64,000 bases of DNA, taken from NCBI GenBank assembly GCA_002257045.1, contig NCHD01000049.1:1-64000 (forward strand). Direction: 5' to 3'. The notes beneath the pieces are model-generated. The model saw only the letters and a list, made by a program, of their open reading frames with translations, was not told where the DNA came from and made no database searches. Source of the DNA: Hydrogenophilales bacterium 16-61-112. Lineage in GTDB: Bacteria > Pseudomonadota > Gammaproteobacteria > Burkholderiales > Thiobacillaceae. This document shows positions 7,934 through 19,183 of the stretch, in pieces; the stretch's first letter is position 1, and each line of letters starts with the position of its first letter. A program made the translations under genes and the position numbers.

Positions 7934-9078
7934 AAGGTCGCATCGTCGCTGTTGTTGTCGTGCTTGCGCTGGTCGCCGGTGTCGTCTATCGGGCCCAGAC
8001 CCAGGAAGCCGGCGGCGGCTCGCGCGGCCCCGGTGGCGGCGAAGATCGCGCCATCGCGGTGAAAACCGTGGCGGTCGAGGTGCGTGATTTTCCGCGCGTG
8101 ATCGAGTTGCCGGGCACCATCGAGGCGGCGCGCCAGGCCGTCGTCTCGGCGCAGGTCGGCGGCACGCTGCTCAAGCAGTGGGTGCAGGAAGGCGACAGCG
8201 TGCGCGCCGGACAGCCCCTGTTCAGCCTCGACGCGCGCACGGCCGCCACGCGCATCGCGCAAAGCCAGGCGAATCTGGCTGCCGCAGGCGCCGAAACCGC
8301 CGACGCCGAATCCCGCTTGCAGCGCCTGAAGCCGCTGATGGCTTCCGGCTACATCAGCCAGCAGGAATTCGACGACGCAGCGCTGGTGCGCGCAGCCGCC
8401 CGCGCCAAGGCCGCCACCGCGCGCGCCGAACTCGACGCCGCGCGGCTCGACGTCGGCTACGCGACCCTCCGCGCGCCGTTTGCCGGCCGCGTCGGGCGCA
8501 TCACCGTGCGGCCGGGCGACCTGATTCCGGCGGGCGGCGCACTGACCACGCTGGTTGCCGCCGGCGGGCTCGACGTCCGCGCCAGCGTGGCGCAGCAGGA
8601 CTGGCCGGCACTGGCTGCCGCGCGTGCGCAGGGGCCGGTGGCGGCTGAAATATTTCACGATCTGGACGACACGCTGGCCGCGCGCGGCGAGCTGGTCTTT
8701 GTCGACAGCCAGCTCGATGCCGCCAGCGGCGCAGTGCCGATCAAGGTGCGGCTCGCCGACGCGCCGCCCGGGCTGCTGTCCGGCCAGGGCGTGCGCGTGC
8801 GGCTGATTCTCGGCGTCGAGCCCGCTGCGCGCGTGGTGCCGGAAGCCGCACTGCAGCATGCGCAGGACGGCAGCTACGTCTACGTGGTGCGCGGCGGCAA
8901 GGCGGTGATCCAGCCGGTGACGCTGCTGCGCGCGCTCGACGGCGAGCAGGCAGTGAGCGGCGACCTGCGCGCGGGTGAAGCGGTGCTGATCGAGATTCCG
9001 CAGCGGCTGAAAGCGGGCAGCGCGGTCAAGCTGGAAGGCGCACGCCCGAACCCGCCTGCGCGCGAATCCCGCCCATGA
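7930..9078 (+). CDS. RND efflux periplasmic adaptor (membrane fusion protein)
   Basis: 382 residues with an N-terminal membrane anchor (about 4-20). A biotinyl-lipoyl-like segment (VVSAQVGGTLLKQWVQEGDSVRAGQPLF) flanks a helical hairpin, and the beta-barrel part begins near YATLRAPFAGRVGRI. This is the order expected in AcrA/MdtA-type adaptors that connect the inner membrane pump to the TolC channel. It overlaps the genes on both sides by 4 bases, so the three products should be made together. An ORF opening at 7795 is an upstream extension in another gene. Confidence 0.9.
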   Translation: MKGRIVAVVVVLALVAGVVYRAQTQEAGGGSRGPGGGEDRAIAVKTVAVEVRDFPRVIELPGTIEAARQAVVSAQVGGTLLKQWVQEGDSVRAGQPLFSLDARTAATRIAQSQANLAAAGAETADAESRLQRLKPLMASGYISQQEFDDAALVRAAARAKAATARAELDAARLDVGYATLRAPFAGRVGRITVRPGDLIPAGGALTTLVAAGGLDVRASVAQQDWPALAAARAQGPVAAEIFHDLDDTLAARGELVFVDSQLDAASGAVPIKVRLADAPPGLLSGQGVRVRLILGVEPAARVVPEAALQHAQDGSYVYVVRGGKAVIQPVTLLRALDGEQAVSGDLRAGEAVLIEIPQRLKAGSAVKLEGARPNPPARESRP

Positions 9079-12000
9079 ACCTGTCGCGGATTTTCATCGA
9101 GCGCCCGGTCGCCACGCTGATGCTGGTGCTGGCGATTGCGCTGTTCGGCGCGCTCGCCTACCAGCAGTTGCCGGTCAACGACCTGCCGCAGGTCGATTTC
9201 CCCACGCTGCGGGTTTCCGCCAGTCTGCCTGGCGCCAATCCGGAAACCATGGCGAACACGGTCGCCACGCCGCTGGAACGCCAGCTGTCGACGGTGCAGG
9301 GCATCGAGTCGATGAGTTCGAAGTCGAGCCAGGGGTCGACCAACATCACCCTGCAATTCGAACTCGGGCGCGACATCGACGCCGCCGCGCAGGACGTGCA
9401 GACCGCCGTCGCGCAGGCGGCGCGCAATCTGCCGGACGGCATCGACCCGCCCCAGCTGCGCAAGATCAATCCGTCCGACTCGCCCATTCTGTATCTCGCC
9501 CTGTCGGCCGAGCGGCTGCCGCTCACCGAGCTCGACGCCATCGCCGATTCACACGTGGCGCAGCGTTTGTCGACGCTGTCCGGGGTGGCGCAGGTGCTGG
9601 TGTTCGGCTCGCAGAAATACGCGCTCAGGCTGTATCTCGATCCGGCCAAACTGCTGGCGCGCGGACTGACGTTTGCCGACGTCGCGGCGGCGGTGCAGGC
9701 GGCCAACGCCAATCTGCCGTCGGGCACGCTCGACGGCGCCACCCGCGCCTACACAGTGAAGGCGCCGGTCGCGCTGGCCAATGCAAAGGATTTTGGCGAC
9801 ATCGTCGTCGCCTACAAGGACGGCGCTGCGTTGCGGGTACGCGACCTCGGCCGCGCCGAAGATGGCGTCGAGGATGACAAGCGCAAGACCTGGTACAACG
9901 GCACCCGCGCCATCGTGCTGGCGGTGCAGCGCCAGCCGGGCGCTAACACGGTCGAGGTGGCCGAACGCATCCGCGCGATGCTGCCGCAGATCGAGGCCGA
10001 GCTGCCCGACGGGGTGAAGCTGGCGGTGCATTCCGACCGCTCGCGCTTCGTCAAGGATTCGCTGCACGAGGTGAATTTCACTCTGGTGCTGGCGCTGGGG
10101 CTGGTGATCCTCGTCATCTTTGCCTTCCTGCACAACGTGCGCGCCACGCTGATCGCCGCGCTGGTGCTGCCGAGTTCGCTGCTCGGCACCTTCGCCTTCA
10201 TGCACCTGCTCGGCTACAGCATCAACAACCTGTCGCTGATGGCGATCACGCTGGCGATCGGCTTCGTGGTCGACGACGCGGTGGTGGTGATCGAGAACAT
10301 CGCGCGCCATCTCGACATGGGCAAGTCGCGCCTGCAGGCCGCGCTCGACGGCGCGCAGGAAATCGGTTTCACCGTGGTGTCGATGACGCTTTCGCTCGCC
10401 GCGGTATTCCTGCCGATCCTGTTCATGGGCGGCATGATCGGCCGGCTGTTCCAGGAGTTCGCCGTTTCCATCGGCGTCGCGGTGCTTCTGTCGGGGCTGA
10501 TCGCGCTCACGCTTACGCCCATGTTGTGCGCGCGCTGGCTGAGCCACGAGCCGATCAACAATTCCGTGTCGCGCGGGTTCGACAACACCTTCAACCGCTT
10601 CCGCGACTGGTACGGCGTCACCCTGCGCGCGTCGATGCGCCATCGCGCCGGCATGCTGCTGCTGTCGCTGGCGGTGCTGGTGGCGATGGGCTGGCTGGCA
10701 GGGCAGGTCAAGCAGGGCTTCATTCCGCGCGTTGATTCCGGCATGGTTTTCGCCAGCGTGCAGTATCCCGAAGGCATCCCGTTCGACGAACTGTCGCGGC
10801 GGCAGCAGCAGCTCGCCGCCATCGTCCAGGCGCATCCGGCGGTCGAGGGCCTGATGTCGTCGGCCGGCCAGGGCGGCGGCGGCGTCAGCGGCGGCAACGT
10901 CGGCCGGCTGGTGATCCGCCTCACGCCGCGCGACACGCGCAACAGCGCCGACGAGATCATCGACGAGCTGCGTAAAACGACACGCAAGGTGAGCGGCGTG
11001 AACGTGATGCTGCAGAATCCGGCATCGATCAATGTCGGTGCGCTGGCGTCGTCGAGCGATTACCAGATCACGCTGACCTCGGGGAATTTCGCGTCCTTGA
11101 AGCAGGCATCGGCCGTGGTCGAAAAACGCCTCGGCGAGGTGCCGTTGATCGAGGACGTGAGCAGCGACCTCGAACTGCGCAATCCCGAACTGGGCGTGGT
11201 GCTCGACCCGCTCGAAGCGGCACGGCTCGGCATCGACGCGCGCCAGGTGCAGCAAACGCTGTACGACGCGCTGGGCGGCCGCCGCATCAGCGAAATCTAC
11301 GGCACCAGCGACCAGTACACGGTCAGCCTGAAGGCGCTGCCCGCGCGTCGGGCGGCCTGACGCGGCTCGATGCGGTGGCGCGCGTCGAGGCCGGCGTCGG
11401 TCCGGTCGCGGTCAACCACTATGGCCAGCAGCCTGCAGTCACGCTGTCGTTCAATCTGGCGGCCGGCGCATCGCTCAACACGGCGCTGGCGCAGGCGCTC
11501 GCCGCCGCCAACGAAGTGCTGCCTGCCGACGTCACTGCGCAGCTGGCCGGCTCGGCACAGAAATTTCAGGAATCGACCGTCACGCTGCCCCTGCTGCTGC
11601 TGTTCACCGTCCTGGTGATTTACATGGTGCTGGCGGTGCTGTACGAACACCTCGGGCATCCGCTTACCATTCTCACCGCGCTGCCGCTGGCCGGGTTCGG
11701 CGCACTGCTGGTGCTGCTGCTGGCCGACGAGGAACTCAACATCTTCAGCTTCGTCGGCATCATCCTGCTGGTCGGGCTGGTGAAGAAAAACGGCATCATG
11801 ATGATCGACTTCGCGCTGACCCGGCAGCGCGCCGGCATGAACGCCGAGGACGCCATCGTCGAGGCCAGCCTGGTGCGGCTGCGGCCGATCATGATGACCA
11901 CCTTCGCCGCCATCGTCGCCACGCTGCCGATCGCCATCGGCTTCGGCACGGGCGGCGAGGCGCGGCGTCCGCTCGGCATCGCCGTGGTCGGCGGCCTGTT

Positions 12001-12109
12001 GTTCTCGCAGTTCCTCACGCTCTACATCACGCCGACGTTCTACGTCAGCATGGCGCAGTTCGAGGGCTGGCTGGGGCGCCAGCGCGCGCGCTTCGCCCGC
12101 CCGAACTGA
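9075..12109 (+). pseudogene. RND multidrug pump (HAE1/MdtB-like), disrupted
   Basis: The product should be a proton-driven inner membrane pump of about 1,020 residues. The first frame (9075-11360) runs through the first membrane half and includes the proton-relay Asp pair (GFVVDDAVVVIENIA). A second frame (about 11345-12109) carries the last part, with the relay Lys in GLVKKNGIMMIDFA. At the junction near 11345, the first frame ends LKALPARRAA and the second picks up at RASGGLTRLDAVARVEAGVG. Related pumps have some 15 more residues here, so a short piece seems missing and the frame shifts. Either the pump is dead or the sequence has an error; the rest of the gene shows no other damage. Confidence 0.85.
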
Positions 12110-12511
12110 TCAGATCACGCTGGCCAGCACGCCGTAGCGCGCCAGCTTGCCCAGCGTCACCAGCAGCAGAAAACTGCCGACGCCGACGCGCAACACCCCA
12201 GCCACCAGACACAGCGGATCGCCCACCACCGGCAGCCAGGCCAGCAGCAGGCTGGGGCGGCCGAAGCGGGCAAACCAGCGTTCGGCCCGCGCGACCTGAC
12301 GTTCGGCTTTTTCATTGCGCCGCATCGCCTGCCGGCCAAAGCGGCCCATGGCGTAGGTGATCAGGCTGCCGAGCACGTTGCCGGCGGTGGCGGTCAGCAC
12401 GCTGGCGAGCGGGTCGGCGCCCTGATGCAGGCGGTAAAGCAGCAGCGCTTCGGAGCCGCCCGGAAACAGGGTGGACGACAGCAGCGCCGAGCCGAACAGC
12501 GTCCAGTCCAT
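12110..12511 (-). CDS. YqaA-like (SNARE-associated/DedA-related) membrane protein
   Basis: 133 residues with about four hydrophobic segments. It begins MDWTLFGSALLSSTLFPGGSEA and contains GNVLGSLITYAMGR followed by a charged loop and FGRPSLLLAWLPVVGDPLCLVAG, the pattern of YqaA-type relatives of the DedA family. DedA proteins are linked to membrane lipid balance; the function of YqaA is not settled. The stop abuts the end of the RND pump gene on the opposite strand, so the two are tail to tail. Confidence 0.8.
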   Translation of the reverse strand: MDWTLFGSALLSSTLFPGGSEALLLYRLHQGADPLASVLTATAGNVLGSLITYAMGRFGRQAMRRNEKAERQVARAERWFARFGRPSLLLAWLPVVGDPLCLVAGVLRVGVGSFLLLVTLGKLARYGVLASVI

Positions 12512-12538
12512 CAGGCGGAAGCGGCGACCGCGGGCACG

Positions 12539-15500
12539 CTACCGTCCCTCGCTGGCGGGCAGCGGCGCCAGCAGCGCGCGGATGTCGCTTTCGCCGAATT
12601 TGGCCAGCGCGGCATGGTCTTCGGTCAGCACGCTGGCGGCGAGCTCGGCTTTTTTCTCCTGCAGGGCGAGGATCTTTTCTTCGATGCTGCCCGCCACCAC
12701 CAGCTTGTAGACGAACACGTTCTTGGTCTGGCCGATGCGGTGGGCGCGGTCGGTGGCCTGGTTTTCCACAGCCGGGTTCCACCACGGATCGTAGTGGATG
12801 ACGGTATCGGCAGCGGTCAGGTTGAGGCCGACGCCGCCCGCCTTGAGGCTGATCAGAAACACCGGCACGTCGCCTTCCTGAAACGCGCGGATGACGGATT
12901 CGCGGTCAGACGTGTCGCCGGTGAGGATGACGTACTTGATCTTGCGCGCGGTCAGTTCCGGTTCGATCAGCGCGAGCATCGAGGTGAACTGCGAGAACAG
13001 CAGCACCTTGCGGCCCTCGTCGAGCAGTTCGGGCAGCATGTCCATCAGCAGGTCGAGCTTGGCGCGTTCCTTGACCGATTTTGCGCCGGCGCTTTTGAGC
13101 AGGCGCGGGTCGCAGCACACCTGACGCAGTTTCAACAGCGCGTCCAGAATCACGATCTGGCTGCGCGCAAAGCCCTTTTGCGCGATAGTTTCCAGCACCT
13201 TGGCGTCCATCGCGCTGCGCACAGTTTCGTACAGGTCGCGCTGGCCACCGACGATCTCGGCGCTGCGCACGATGATGGTTTTGGGCGGCAGTTCCTTCGC
13301 CACGTCTTCCTTGCGCCGCCGCAAAATGAACGGCGCGACACGGCGCGACAGGATCCCGGCACGGATCGCGTCGCCGTGCTTTTCGACCGGCGTGCGGAAG
13401 GTGCGGGCAAACTGTTTGCTGTCGCCCAAAAACCCCGGCAGCAGAAAATCGAACTGCGCCCATAGTTCGCCCAGATGGTTTTCCATCGGCGTGCCGGTGA
13501 TGCACAGGCGATGCCGGGTGTCGATGTCGCGCACGATTTTGGCGGCGCGGCTGCCGGCGTTTTTCACCGTTTGCGCTTCGTCCAGAATCAGCACATGCCA
13601 CTGCAGCTTGGCCAGCGTGTCGTTATCGCGCCACAGCAGCGGATAGGTGGTGAGCACGACATCGTGTTCGGCAATCAGCGCAAAGCGTTCGGCACGATCC
13701 TTGCCGTGCAGCGACAGCACGCGCAGATCCGGCGCGAAGCGCTCGGCCTCGCGTTTCCAGTTGAAGATCAGCGAGGTCGGCAACACCACCAGCGCCGGGC
13801 GGTCGAGCCGCCCGGCTTCTTTTTCCAGCAGCAGATGCGCCAGCGCCTGCGCGGTTTTGCCCAGGCCCATGTCGTCGGCGAGGATGCCGGAGAGATTTTG
13901 TTCGCGCAGATATTGCAACCAGGCCAGGCCTTCGCGCTGATACGGCCGCAGCTCCAGTTGCAGCCCCTGGGGCGGCTCGATAGCCTGAATGCCGCCGCCG
14001 TGCTGCAACTGGCGCGCCAGCGCGATGACCGCGTCTTCGCCCTTGAACTGCCAGTTCTTTTGTTGCGCCAGTTCGGCGAGGCGCGGCGCATCGAGCCGCG
14101 ACACGCGCAGCTCGGCGTCGGGCCGGGCATCGAACAGGTCGATCAGCGTGCGCGCCAGCGGCTTGATGCGCCCGGCCGGCGCAAGAAAGCGCGCGCCCTC
14201 GGGGGTGAGCAGGGTGATGGCTTCGCTGTCGGGCAGGCTGTCGAGCAGGGCGGCGTCGAGCCAGCGCGAATCGCGGCGAAACAGGTCGTGCAGCAGCGGC
14301 GCCAGCGGCAGGCGCTGGCCTTCCAGCACCACGCCCAGATCGAACGCCAGCCAGTCGTTGCCGCGCTCGGCAAATTCAGCTTCCCAGGCATCGACTTCCA
14401 GCACGTGATGACGGAAATCGGCTGGCATGTGCAGCACCCAGCCGTCGTTTTGCAGCGCGAGGCGCTCGCCGGCCATGAAGGTCGGCCACTGCGCTTCGCT
14501 CGCCAGGCCGAACGCGTGTGACGGCAGCTTGCTGCCGTAGCTGATCGTGCGCGAGGGAACCGGCTTGAAGCCGATCTGTTCGAGCTGCTTGAGGCAGGCC
14601 GCTTCGCGCTTGAAGTCGCGCTTGATGCGCACCGCCTCGCCCTGCTTGCTGGTGACGAATTCGCTTTTGTCGTTTGGCGACACGGTGAATTCGGCATAGC
14701 GAAACGCCAGCGTGGCGAAGTCGAACAGGCTGGTGCGATAGCCGCCCGGATAGTCGCGGTAGGGCCGCATGCCGAATGCGTCGAGGGAATCGAGCGTCAG
14801 GTGCGGCACCGGCGGCGCGTCGATGCAGCGCAGTTCGGCTGCGGCGTCTAGGCGCGGCAGAGCGGGCGCCAGTTCGGCCAGCGCGGTGGCGACCACCGGC
14901 ACATCCAGCGCGGACAGCGGCGGCAGCTCGAGCAGGCGCGCAATCTGGCTTGCGCTGTGCGGCGAGTCGAGCACGCCGATTTCGCCCGATTCGCCATCGA
15001 CGTACCACAGCTGCCGCAGGCAGAGCGTGCGCGTGGCGGGCGGTTCGGCGCCGAGATGGGCGCGGATGTGCTGCTGCGCGTCGGTCTGCCAGTGCAGCAG
15101 CGCGGCACGCGGATCGCCCGCCCGCAGGGGCACCGGGTTGGCCGCGTCGTAGCACAGGCGACCGCTTGCGAGCATCCGCTGCAGCGCTGTTTCGCCCTTG
15201 TCGCCCTTGAGCGTCAGGCTGGGAAGGTAGGCGTGCTTGTCGCGCATCGCCCACAGCAGCGGCAAAATCGTCATGTCCTCATCGTTGACGAAGCTGGGCG
15301 GATTGGTGAGCGCGCGCTCGACGTTCAGCCACTCGTCGCCGTTCGCCAGTTGCTCGCGGTTGCCGCCGCGCGCCTTGATGAACTGCACGCGCAAGCCCCA
15401 CGGCGCCTGCGGTGTCAGGCAATAAAACAACTGTTCGGGTTTGACGGGAGGCTTCTTCGGCCTGGCCGAGGTGGCCTCGGCACGGCGAAACGCCTCCACC

Positions 15501-15820
15501 CAGTTGAGCACCTCGGGATTGAGTTTTGCGGGTGGCTTCACCTGCGCCAGCCAGGCCAGCAAGGTCGCCGCCGCGTGTTTGCAGTGCCGGCCCACCGGAC
15601 AGGTGCAGTAAGGCTCGATCGCGACGTCGCCGGCCGTGTCAAGGCCGCACTCGATCTCGACGCGATAGGGCTTGGGTGCAGTGCCCAGCACGTAGGACCG
15701 GATCGCGCCGTGGTGGGCTTCCAGCCGGGTGATGGAGTGCAGATACGGGCGTGCTTTTTTCAGCGTGTCGGCGCCAAACCAGCGCAGCACGTCACGTTCG
15801 GTGAAATCGGGAAGGGTCAT
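12539..15820 (-). CDS. SNF2-family helicase with SWIM zinc finger
   Basis: 1,093 residues from ATG 15820 (MTLPDFTERDVLRWFG); the open frame extends further upstream but over the metR gene. A SWIM zinc finger (CTCPVGRHCKH) lies near residue 75. The C-terminal half is an SNF2 ATPase: DDMGLGKTAQAL (motif I), LDEAQTVKN (motif II), ITGTPMENHLGELW (motif III), and DPWWNPAVENQATDRAHRIGQ (motifs V-VI, 21 residues with the arginine finger near the end). Bacterial SWIM-SNF2 proteins are thought to remodel protein-DNA or RNA polymerase complexes; the exact role is unknown. It is followed after 27 bases by the YqaA-like gene. Confidence 0.92.
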   Translation of the reverse strand: MTLPDFTERDVLRWFGADTLKKARPYLHSITRLEAHHGAIRSYVLGTAPKPYRVEIECGLDTAGDVAIEPYCTCPVGRHCKHAAATLLAWLAQVKPPAKLNPEVLNWVEAFRRAEATSARPKKPPVKPEQLFYCLTPQAPWGLRVQFIKARGGNREQLANGDEWLNVERALTNPPSFVNDEDMTILPLLWAMRDKHAYLPSLTLKGDKGETALQRMLASGRLCYDAANPVPLRAGDPRAALLHWQTDAQQHIRAHLGAEPPATRTLCLRQLWYVDGESGEIGVLDSPHSASQIARLLELPPLSALDVPVVATALAELAPALPRLDAAAELRCIDAPPVPHLTLDSLDAFGMRPYRDYPGGYRTSLFDFATLAFRYAEFTVSPNDKSEFVTSKQGEAVRIKRDFKREAACLKQLEQIGFKPVPSRTISYGSKLPSHAFGLASEAQWPTFMAGERLALQNDGWVLHMPADFRHHVLEVDAWEAEFAERGNDWLAFDLGVVLEGQRLPLAPLLHDLFRRDSRWLDAALLDSLPDSEAITLLTPEGARFLAPAGRIKPLARTLIDLFDARPDAELRVSRLDAPRLAELAQQKNWQFKGEDAVIALARQLQHGGGIQAIEPPQGLQLELRPYQREGLAWLQYLREQNLSGILADDMGLGKTAQALAHLLLEKEAGRLDRPALVVLPTSLIFNWKREAERFAPDLRVLSLHGKDRAERFALIAEHDVVLTTYPLLWRDNDTLAKLQWHVLILDEAQTVKNAGSRAAKIVRDIDTRHRLCITGTPMENHLGELWAQFDFLLPGFLGDSKQFARTFRTPVEKHGDAIRAGILSRRVAPFILRRRKEDVAKELPPKTIIVRSAEIVGGQRDLYETVRSAMDAKVLETIAQKGFARSQIVILDALLKLRQVCCDPRLLKSAGAKSVKERAKLDLLMDMLPELLDEGRKVLLFSQFTSMLALIEPELTARKIKYVILTGDTSDRESVIRAFQEGDVPVFLISLKAGGVGLNLTAADTVIHYDPWWNPAVENQATDRAHRIGQTKNVFVYKLVVAGSIEEKILALQEKKAELAASVLTEDHAALAKFGESDIRALLAPLPASEGR

Positions 15821-15849
15821 GGCGATTGCGAAAAAAGAGTGGGCGGATT

Positions 15850-16788
15850 TTACCCGCTGCCCGCCAGCGGCCGGATGCCGGGCAGGCGCGCAAAGCTGTC
15901 GCGCTTCACGGTGTCGATGAAATCCGCGACGAACGCGCGCGCGGCATCGCCCGCACGCACCGCGACGTGGAGCTCGGCCCACAGGCCATGCTTGCCGATG
16001 GGGCGCGCGGCGACGTAGCCGCGTTCGAGGTAGGGCGCGACCGCCCACGCGGGCAGCGCGGCCAGCCCGCGCCGGCTGGCGACCAGTTGCAGGATGGCGA
16101 CGGTGAGCTGGGCTTCGCGGCGCGGCGGTTTGACTCCGGCGGGCGCCAGCACGCGCCGCACCAGGTCGAGGCGGTCTTCCGGCACCGGATAGGTGATCAG
16201 CGTGTGCGCGGCAAAGTCGGCCGGCTGCAGCCATTTTTTTGCGGTCAGCGCGTGGTCCGGTGGCAGCAGCGCCAGCATCTCGAATCCGAACAGCGGCGCA
16301 TAGACGATGCCGGCGCGCGGCGCGGGGTCCGAGGTGATGACCAGGTCAGCCTGCTGGTCGAGCAGCAGGCCGATCGGATCGGCTTGAAACCCGCCCAGCA
16401 GATCGAGCTCGACGCCCGGCCAGACGTCGCGATAAGCGTCCATCGCCGGCATCAGCCAGTCGTAGCAGGTGTGGCATTCGACCGCGATGCGCAGCTCGCC
16501 GGCGTCGCCATCCTTGAGCTTGGCCAGGTCGCGCAGGGCTGCATCCACCTGCGGCAGCGCGCTGTGCGCCAGCGCCAGCAGGCGGCGGCCCGCCGCGGTG
16601 AGGCCGAGCGGGCGCGCGGCGCGCTCGACCAGCGGCAGCCCGAGCGCGTCTTCCAGCGCCTTGAGTTGATGCGAGACCGCCGATTGCGTCAGGTGCAGGC
16701 GCTCGGCGGCGGCGGTCAGGCCGCCGGCTTCGGTCACCGCTTGCAGCAGGCGTAGGTGGCGCAGTTCGATATGAGCCGGGTTAGCCAT
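15850..16788 (-). CDS. metR: MetR, LysR-type activator of methionine genes
   Basis: 312 residues. An N-terminal winged helix-turn-helix ([33 protein letters not shown]) precedes the LysR effector domain with MetR-like [19 protein letters not shown]. It is divergent from metE with 94 bases between them, the classic metR-metE arrangement. MetR uses homocysteine as co-inducer to switch on metE, and a candidate site lies in the gap. The assignment rests on both sequence and context. Confidence 0.92.
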   Translation of the reverse strand: MANPAHIELRHLRLLQAVTEAGGLTAAAERLHLTQSAVSHQLKALEDALGLPLVERAARPLGLTAAGRRLLALAHSALPQVDAALRDLAKLKDGDAGELRIAVECHTCYDWLMPAMDAYRDVWPGVELDLLGGFQADPIGLLLDQQADLVITSDPAPRAGIVYAPLFGFEMLALLPPDHALTAKKWLQPADFAAHTLITYPVPEDRLDLVRRVLAPAGVKPPRREAQLTVAILQLVASRRGLAALPAWAVAPYLERGYVAARPIGKHGLWAELHVAVRAGDAARAFVADFIDTVKRDSFARLPGIRPLAGSG

Positions 16789-16796
16789 GAGAAATG

Positions 16797-16813
16797 TTCA
16801 TGTAATTGATGAA
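16797..16813. promoter_or_regulatory. Candidate MetR operator
   Basis: TTCATGTAATTGATGAA is an inverted repeat (TTCAT, 7 bases, ATGAA) in the AT-rich gap between metR and metE. It has the T-N11-A layout of LysR-type sites and contains the TGAA/TTCA half-sites used by MetR, though the spacer is longer than the classical TGAA-N5-TTCA box. It lies 8 bases upstream of the metR start, so it could also serve autorepression. Confidence 0.55.
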
Positions 16814-16882
16814 AACTATTCGTTTGTCTCATGTTACGCGTGCCCGCATCATGCCGTCCATCAATTAGACGAAGGAGCAGGC

Positions 16883-19183
16883 ATGGCACTGGCACACGTA
16901 CTGGGGGTTCCGCGCATCGGGCCGAACCGCGAACTGAAATTTGCGCAGGAGTCCTTCTGGCGCGGCGACATCGACGAAGCCGCGTTGCGGACGGTGGCGA
17001 GCGGCATTCGCCAGGCCAACTGGCAGCGCCAGCATGCGGCGGGGCTGGATGGCGTCACCGTGGGCGACTTTGCGTTCTACGACCCGATGCTCAACCACGT
17101 CGCCCTGCTGGGCTGCGCGCCCGCGCGCTTCGGCCTGGGCGCGTCGTTTGGCCTGGCCGACTATTTCCAGCTGGCGCGCGGCAATGCGGCGTGCCACGCG
17201 ATGGAAATGACCAAGTGGTTCGACACCAATTACCACTATCTCGTCCCCGAGCTGAAACCCGATACGCAGTTTTCGCTCGGCGTGGACTGGCTGTTCGACG
17301 AAGTGGCCGAGGCGCAAACCGCGGGCTTCAAGCCGAAGCCGGTGTTGATCGGACCGCTGACTTTTCTGCATCTGGCGAAGGAAAAATCCGCCGGTTTCAA
17401 CCGTCTCGACCTGCTCGACCGCCTGCTGCCGGTGTACGCGCAAATTTTGGCGCGGCTGAAAGCGATGGGGGTGGAATGGGTGCAGATCGACGAGCCGATC
17501 CTGGCGCTGGATCTGTCGGCCGAATGGCGCAGTGCGTTCGAGCGGGCCTATCACGCCTTGAATAGCGCAGGCATGAAGCTGTTGCTGGCGAGCTACTTTG
17601 GCCCGTTGCGCGAAAACCTGCTGGTGGCGCTGAAGCTGCCAGTGGCCGGGGTGCATGTCGACTGCGTGCGCGGCGCCGACGAACTGGCGCAGGTGATCGA
17701 CTGGTTGCCCGCCACCCGGGTGCTGTCGGTCGGCGTGGTCGACGGCCGCAATATCTGGAAGACCGATCTCGCTGCGGTGCTGGATCGGTTCGACGGCCTG
17801 CACCAGCGGCTGGGCGACCGCCTGTGGCTGGCGCCCTCGTGCTCGCTGCAGCATGTGCCGGTGAGCCTGGCGAACGAGCCGCGTCTCGACCCTGAACTGA
17901 AAAACTGGCTGGCGTACGCCGACGAAAAAATCAGCGAACTGAGCACGCTCAAAACCGCCTTCAACGGCGGGCGCCAGGCCGTGGCGGCGGAACTGGCCGC
18001 CAACGCCGCTGCGCTGGCCGCGCGGCGCGCGTCCGCCCGGGTCCACGATGCGGCGGTGGCTGCGCGCCTGGCGGCGGTCACGACGGTGCACGATGCGCGC
18101 AACAGCGGCTTTGCGCTGCGTCAGGCCGAGCAGCGCGCGCGTTTCAGGCTGCCGGCGTTTCCCACCACCACCATCGGCTCGTTCCCGCAAACGCCGGCCA
18201 TCCGCAGCGCGCGCGCCCGTTTCAAACAGGGCGAATTGAGCGCAGCCGACTACACCGCCGCGATGCAGCGCGAGATCGCGCATGCCGTTGCGCGGCAGGA
18301 CGCGCTGGGCCTCGACGTGCTGGTGCATGGCGAAGCCGAGCGCAACGACATGGTCGAATACTTCGGCGAGCAGCTGGCCGGGTTTGCGTTCTCGCAAAAC
18401 GGCTGGGTGCAAAGCTACGGCAGCCGCTGCGTCAAGCCGCCGATCATCTTCGGCGACGTGTCGCGCCCCGCCGCGATGACGGTGGCGTGGACGCGCTACG
18501 CGCAATCGCTCACCGCCAAACCGATGAAGGGCATGCTCACCGGCCCGGTGACGATCCTGCAATGGTCGTTCGTGCGCGACGACCAGCCGCGCGCGACCAC
18601 GGCGCTGCAGATTGCGCTGGCGATCCGCGACGAGGTGGTCGACCTCGAAAGCGCCGGCATCGGCATCATCCAGATCGACGAACCGGCCTACCGCGAGGGC
18701 TTGCCGCTGCGCCAGGCCGACTGGGCGCATTACCTCGATTGGGCAAGCCGCGCGTTCCGCATCAGCGCCAGCGGCGTGGCGGACGCGACGCAGATCCACA
18801 CCCACATGTGCTATTCGGAATTCAACGACATCCTGCCCGCCATCGCGGCGATGGACGCCGACGTCATCACCATCGAGACCAGCCGCTCCGACATGGAACT
18901 GCTGCGCGGCTTTGGCGACTTCAATTACCCCAACGAAATCGGACCCGGCGTTTATGACATTCACAGTCCGCGCGTGCCGGATACCGCCGACATGACGCGT
19001 CTGCTGGAAAAGGCCGCGCAGGTGATCGCGCCGCAAAACCTTTGGGTCAACCCCGACTGCGGGCTGAAGACGCGCGGCTGGGCCGAAACCGAAGCGGCGC
19101 TGGCAAACATGGTGGCGGCGGCGCGCAGCTTACGGCAACAACATGCGGCTGGGGAGTGGAAGTGCAATCGTGAAATCGTGTGA
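16883..19183 (+). CDS. metE: MetE, cobalamin-independent methionine synthase
   Basis: 766 residues, close to the usual length. It transfers a methyl group from methyl-tetrahydrofolate (polyglutamate) to homocysteine. The start at 16883 follows GAAGGAG and gives [19 protein letters not shown], typical of the family. The C-terminal barrel has the zinc ligands in [10 protein letters not shown] (His and Cys) and [11 protein letters not shown] (Cys), and the substrate loop [12 protein letters not shown]. It is divergent from metR and probably activated by it. Confidence 0.96.
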   Translation: MALAHVLGVPRIGPNRELKFAQESFWRGDIDEAALRTVASGIRQANWQRQHAAGLDGVTVGDFAFYDPMLNHVALLGCAPARFGLGASFGLADYFQLARGNAACHAMEMTKWFDTNYHYLVPELKPDTQFSLGVDWLFDEVAEAQTAGFKPKPVLIGPLTFLHLAKEKSAGFNRLDLLDRLLPVYAQILARLKAMGVEWVQIDEPILALDLSAEWRSAFERAYHALNSAGMKLLLASYFGPLRENLLVALKLPVAGVHVDCVRGADELAQVIDWLPATRVLSVGVVDGRNIWKTDLAAVLDRFDGLHQRLGDRLWLAPSCSLQHVPVSLANEPRLDPELKNWLAYADEKISELSTLKTAFNGGRQAVAAELAANAAALAARRASARVHDAAVAARLAAVTTVHDARNSGFALRQAEQRARFRLPAFPTTTIGSFPQTPAIRSARARFKQGELSAADYTAAMQREIAHAVARQDALGLDVLVHGEAERNDMVEYFGEQLAGFAFSQNGWVQSYGSRCVKPPIIFGDVSRPAAMTVAWTRYAQSLTAKPMKGMLTGPVTILQWSFVRDDQPRATTALQIALAIRDEVVDLESAGIGIIQIDEPAYREGLPLRQADWAHYLDWASRAFRISASGVADATQIHTHMCYSEFNDILPAIAAMDADVITIETSRSDMELLRGFGDFNYPNEIGPGVYDIHSPRVPDTADMTRLLEKAAQVIAPQNLWVNPDCGLKTRGWAETEAALANMVAAARSLRQQHAAGEWKCNREIV

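Noticed and set aside
9549-11255. A 568-residue opening on the minus strand inside the RND pump gene
   Set aside because: Antisense shadow of a GC-rich gene, with an unnatural His/Arg/Gln composition and no domain.
15821-16234. N-terminal extension of the SWIM/SNF2 helicase
   Set aside because: It runs antiparallel-frame over metR coding sequence and lacks similarity; the ATG at 15820 begins the normal protein.
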